Positions 61,620 through 64,000 of a stretch of 64,000 nt of DNA are shown one piece after another. The position numbers and the translations under genes were made by a program. The DNA is from Pseudomonas grimontii (GTDB lineage Bacteria; Pseudomonadota; Gammaproteobacteria; Pseudomonadales; Pseudomonadaceae). The stretch's first letter is position 1. Every line of letters starts with the position of its first letter. Location of the stretch: positions 1 through 64,000 of the forward strand of contig NZ_VFES01000023.1 of NCBI RefSeq assembly GCF_007858185.1, written 5' to 3'. The notes under the pieces were generated by a model. That model was not told the DNA's origin. It ran no database searches and saw only the letters and a program-made list of their open reading frames with translations.

Positions 61620-61931
61620 ATGATTCGTTTTATGCGAGCCTTTAAACACCCTCCCCCTGAAGACCTGACCCTCGAGCGTCTGTTGTACGCCCTGAGTGAC
61701 CCGGTGCGCCTGGAAATCGTGCGTTGCCTGGCCGGTGTGCCCGAAGCCACCTGCGGCGAACTGGACGGCGGGCGCCCCAAGTCCAGCATGTCCCACCACT
61801 TCCGGGTACTGCGCGATGCCGGCCTGGTACACACCCGCAGCGTGGGCACTACCCATATGAATTCATTGCGCGGCGAGGTGCTTGAGGAACGCTTTCCGGG
61901 GTTGTTGCAGAGCATCCTGGCGCAACGATAA
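61620..61931 (+). CDS. Small ArsR-type helix-turn-helix regulator
   Basis: A 103-residue winged-helix protein with the ArsR fold: LERLLYALSDPVRLEIVRCLAG, then the recognition helix KSSMSHHFRVLRDAGLVHTRSVG. The classical ELCVCDL metal-binding motif is absent; only two cysteines are seen (Cys36 and Cys45). It may sense electrophiles or oxidation through thiols instead of metals, which fits control of xenA. An alternative ATG lies at 61632. Confidence 0.9.
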   Translation: MIRFMRAFKHPPPEDLTLERLLYALSDPVRLEIVRCLAGVPEATCGELDGGRPKSSMSHHFRVLRDAGLVHTRSVGTTHMNSLRGEVLEERFPGLLQSILAQR

Positions 61932-61939
61932 AAGCCGGA

Positions 61940-62401
61940 TCAGTCCAGCAGCGCAATCAGCCGCGACTCGATCGTCATTTCCCGCACTTCCAGCACCGCC
62001 AACGTCACCGGCAACTTGAAGCGCCGCCGCCCTGCACTGCCGGGGTTTACGTACAGTGTTGCGCCCCGCCATTCGATCAAGGGCTTGTGCGAATGGCCGG
62101 TGATCACCAGCCGAGTAGACGTGTCGAGTAAGGCGGGTACGTCGGCGATATCATGCACCACCAACGTCCGCCATCCGTCCACCTCCAGCATCAGATGATC
62201 GGGCACCTGCTCTGCCCACGGCGCGTCCTGGTCATTGTTGCCACGCACCACGTGCAGGGGCGCGATCTGTGCCAATTGCTGAAGAATTTCAGGGCTGCCG
62301 ATATCACCGGCATGGATGATCTGCTCGCATCCCTGCAAGGCTGCGACAGCCTCAGGGCGCAGCAGGCCGTGGGTGTCGGAAATCACGCCAACTCTGGACA
62401 T
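61940..62401 (-). CDS. YfcE/MJ0936-type metallophosphoesterase
   Basis: A 153-residue phosphodiesterase. The metal ligands are in VGVISDTHG (Asp, His), IIHAGDIGS (Asp), VRGNNDQD (Asn) and ITGHSHKP (His). It resembles small bacterial phosphodiesterases active on model or cyclic substrates. The start at 62401 follows GGACC; the upstream frame is not conserved. The Fic gene begins upstream on the same strand and ends 7 bp before it, so it may be in the same transcript. Confidence 0.92.
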   Translation of the reverse strand: MSRVGVISDTHGLLRPEAVAALQGCEQIIHAGDIGSPEILQQLAQIAPLHVVRGNNDQDAPWAEQVPDHLMLEVDGWRTLVVHDIADVPALLDTSTRLVITGHSHKPLIEWRGATLYVNPGSAGRRRFKLPVTLAVLEVREMTIESRLIALLD

Positions 62402-62408
62402 CGTGGTC

Positions 62409-63164
62409 CTATTTTTTGGATGAAGGCGCAGCGAGCGATTGCGCTCTGTAGGTTGTGTAAATCTTTTGAACCTCAGGATTATCAAGGCTTTCGTAGGTAA
62501 TCCTTTCCTTATCAAGCCCATCCAAACCTTTTAGACCACCTATCATTCCTGGCCATTCGTCACGATGTGCAATATCGACCACGAAGGGTTGCAGGTAATC
62601 ATTCAGATGCCCTTTAAACGGCTCTTTGATTTCCGCACTGAGTGCCCGGAGGTAATCATCCTTGTTGGTTTTTGACCATTCAATGGCGAACTTGGCTCGA
62701 TAACAAAGTTCCATGAAAACCAGCAGAATCGTGCGCCCATTGCCATCGAGAAAAGGATGCGCGAATGCCAACTGGCCCATGACGTCACCAGGGCGCTCCC
62801 TGAAGCGCTTCTTGTTCGACGCCAGCTCAAATGCATAGTCGACGGAGAGTTTGATCGATGCCGGATGCTCAAACGGGGTATGGTGTGGATCGTCTTGAGA
62901 ACCTTTGAAAACGGCAAGATGTGGAACAAGCTCAGTTCGATCCTTACCCGCCCAGTGATAAAAATCAGAGAACAGGAGCTCGTGCACTTTGAGTACGGAC
63001 GAGTAATCGATACTTTTTTTTTGGGCCAAGTATCGAAGCGCGTCTTCCATGCTCAGTTCGAACGATAGATGCTCTGACTCTTTTACTTCGATGGGATCTT
63101 TAAGCTGTAGAGCATTTTGAAGGTACCCAGCGGTCTCAAAATCGCCGAAGGGATCAAAATTCAT
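62409..63164 (-). CDS. Fic family protein (AMP transferase toxin)
   Basis: A 251-residue Fic protein. The full active-site motif HPFLDGNGR occupies residues 136-144, with the catalytic His intact, so AMPylation (or related) activity is expected. No in-frame copy of the inhibitory (S/T)xxxE(G/N) helix was found, so it should need an external antitoxin. The ATG at 63164 overlaps the upstream small gene by 4 bp. Such pairs form toxin-antitoxin modules; the target is unknown. Confidence 0.92.
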   Translation of the reverse strand: MNFDPFGDFETAGYLQNALQLKDPIEVKESEHLSFELSMEDALRYLAQKKSIDYSSVLKVHELLFSDFYHWAGKDRTELVPHLAVFKGSQDDPHHTPFEHPASIKLSVDYAFELASNKKRFRERPGDVMGQLAFAHPFLDGNGRTILLVFMELCYRAKFAIEWSKTNKDDYLRALSAEIKEPFKGHLNDYLQPFVVDIAHRDEWPGMIGGLKGLDGLDKERITYESLDNPEVQKIYTTYRAQSLAAPSSKK

Positions 63165-63424
63165 GCGCTTAACTTCTTCTTGGAGCGCCGCTTCTCTTGG
63201 AGGTAGCTGCCCTGAAGCGCCAGGGTTTCCGATTTGCTCAGAACACCCTTCCTCTTGAGATTGACCAACAACTGCTCCACACCATCCAACTCGACCACAT
63301 CGCCAGCCAGGCTAGTAATCGCAGCAGCCATTCGGCTTATGCCATCACACTCAGCTGTAACATGATGAGCCCTGGCCAGGCGGCGCACGTGGCTGGCAAT
63401 ACTGATATCGGCTGTTTTAGTCAT
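63161..63424 (-). CDS. Probable antitoxin partner of the Fic protein
   Basis: An 87-residue protein overlapping the fic gene by 4 bp (ATGA). It is rich in charged residues, with a basic C-terminal segment (SYLQEKRRSKKKLSA). The nearest approach to the (S/T)xxxE(G/N) antitoxin signature is SYLQEK, which misses the last position. The start at 63424 was chosen; the frame extends to 63496. It is called an antitoxin by position and size; the family is not recognised. Confidence 0.75.
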   Translation of the reverse strand: MTKTADISIASHVRRLARAHHVTAECDGISRMAAAITSLAGDVVELDGVEQLLVNLKRKGVLSKSETLALQGSYLQEKRRSKKKLSA

Positions 63425-63546
63425 CTGAAATCCCTCAATTAGCTTCCAGAGCATAGCATGGTGCCCTCCTTCCACCTCAACCGAAGCGCACGCCACTTAA
63501 ACGTTTCTGGTTCAGGGCGAACCTTCCTCACAAGCCTGCGTCCGAG

Positions 63547-64000
63547 CTAAGGCACTCCATGGCAGACCGGGGCGCCATCCAGATACACACGGTCTTTACC
63601 GTTGCCCTTGGCGGCGTAGAGATTGCGGTCGGCACGCTTGAGGACCGCCGACATATCGTCCCCGGCCGTAAAACGCGTCATGCCAGCACTGCAGGTGTAG
63701 TGATGGGGCGGTGCGACACTGTAGCGAATCCCATGCAACAGCCGCAGCGCAAAATCGCTGGCGACATCAGGGTCATCGCCCACCAGCAGCACGCCGAATT
63801 CCTCGCCGCCAATCCTGCCGAAACTGTGGCTGCCGGGGGTGGATTTCAGGCATGCGGCCATGGCGCAGAGAATCCGGTCGCCGACATCATGGCCGAACTG
63901 GTCATTCTTCAACTTGAAACTGTCGATATCCAACATCATGAAGTAGCCGGTATCACCGGCCGCAATCAGTTTGGAGAAGCTCTCCATAAAGGCGCGCCGG
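63547..64000 (-). CDS. GGDEF diguanylate cyclase, 5' end cut by window edge
   Basis: The C-terminal 151 codons of a diguanylate cyclase are visible. The frame stays open beyond the first visible ATG (63987) through RRAFMESFSKLI, the NRRAF signature, to the window edge. The active-site loop is RIGGEEFGVLL (GGEEF) and the LKRADRNLYAAKGNGKDRV motif is complete. It makes c-di-GMP. N-terminal sensor domains lie outside the window. No RxxD inhibitory site was seen at the usual position upstream of GGEEF (SHSFGRIGGEEF). Confidence 0.93.
   Translation of the reverse strand, partial: RRAFMESFSKLIAAGDTGYFMMLDIDSFKLKNDQFGHDVGDRILCAMAACLKSTPGSHSFGRIGGEEFGVLLVGDDPDVASDFALRLLHGIRYSVAPPHHYTCSAGMTRFTAGDDMSAVLKRADRNLYAAKGNGKDRVYLDGAPVCHGVP

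Overview
The window is a piece of a Pseudomonas chromosome, most likely from the P. fluorescens group. The GC-rich codon usage, the many palindromic TGTGGGAGGGGGC-type REP pairs, a Vre-Hxc secretion locus laid out as in P. aeruginosa, a XenA-type reductase and the AraFGH/oxidative arabinose genes all agree. No tRNA, rRNA, prophage, IS element or CRISPR array was seen. The gene content is accessory metabolism, stress response and transport.

Region by region. (1) 1-9603: a type II secretion cluster of the Hxc type (gspD, M, L, K, G, I, C, H, J; gspE and gspF presumably lie beyond the left edge), followed by a cell-surface-signalling trio vreA-vreI-vreR (periplasmic STN/TonB-like protein, ECF sigma factor, FecR-type anti-sigma factor). 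A small secreted protein lies divergently. (2) 9757-18346: alcohol dehydrogenase, an exported VOC-like protein plus an AlgE-like porin, an esterase/perhydrolase, DoxX, and a LysR regulator divergent from an MFS-quinone oxidoreductase pair. (3) 18347-24300: a composite repeat island, then a nemR-like electrophile-response operon (TetR, DJ-1/PfpI, ene-reductase), a GlxA-type AraC regulator, GNAT and UppP. (4) 24432-30115: a DyP peroxidase and a MocDEF-like oxygenase set (desaturase-like protein, Rieske ferredoxin, reductase, TIM-barrel protein) divergent from a LacI regulator with clear operator half-sites. (5) 30112-34968: the RNA repair operon rtcB-rlaP-rtcA, divergent from its CARF/sigma-54 activator rtcR, with a recognisable sigma-54 promoter.

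(6) 34969-35400: a gene-poor stretch holding a strongly structured candidate RNA leader in front of a 21-codon ORF that looks like the remnant of a small Pseudomonas protein gene. (7) 35497-40397: an AcoR-like sigma-54 activator divergent from a sigma-54 promoter that drives a Gfo/Idh/MocA dehydrogenase, a TIM-barrel isomerase and an orphan sugar-binding protein. (8) 40522-44402: two GST-like proteins, an MFS exporter and an AraC regulator. (9) 44540-57962: a complete oxidative (non-phosphorylating) L-arabinose/D-galactose type pathway: SDR dehydrogenase, mutarotase, lactonase, IlvD/Edd dehydratase, FAH-type AraD1, 2-oxoglutarate semialdehyde dehydrogenase, AraFGH importer, MFS importer and GntR regulator. 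The 3' end of the mutarotase gene and its trailing palindrome are tandemly duplicated. (10) 58087-64000: a TonB-dependent receptor, xenA divergent from a small ArsR regulator across a perfect operator-like palindrome, a phosphodiesterase, a Fic toxin with its small partner, and the end of a diguanylate cyclase that runs off the right edge.

The most unusual points are the structured leader at about 35130-35319, the RlaP-containing rtc operon, the two Moc-like catabolic modules, the nested inverted-repeat island at 18369-19124 and the mutarotase 3'-end duplication. All calls come from reading the sequence; no database search was run.
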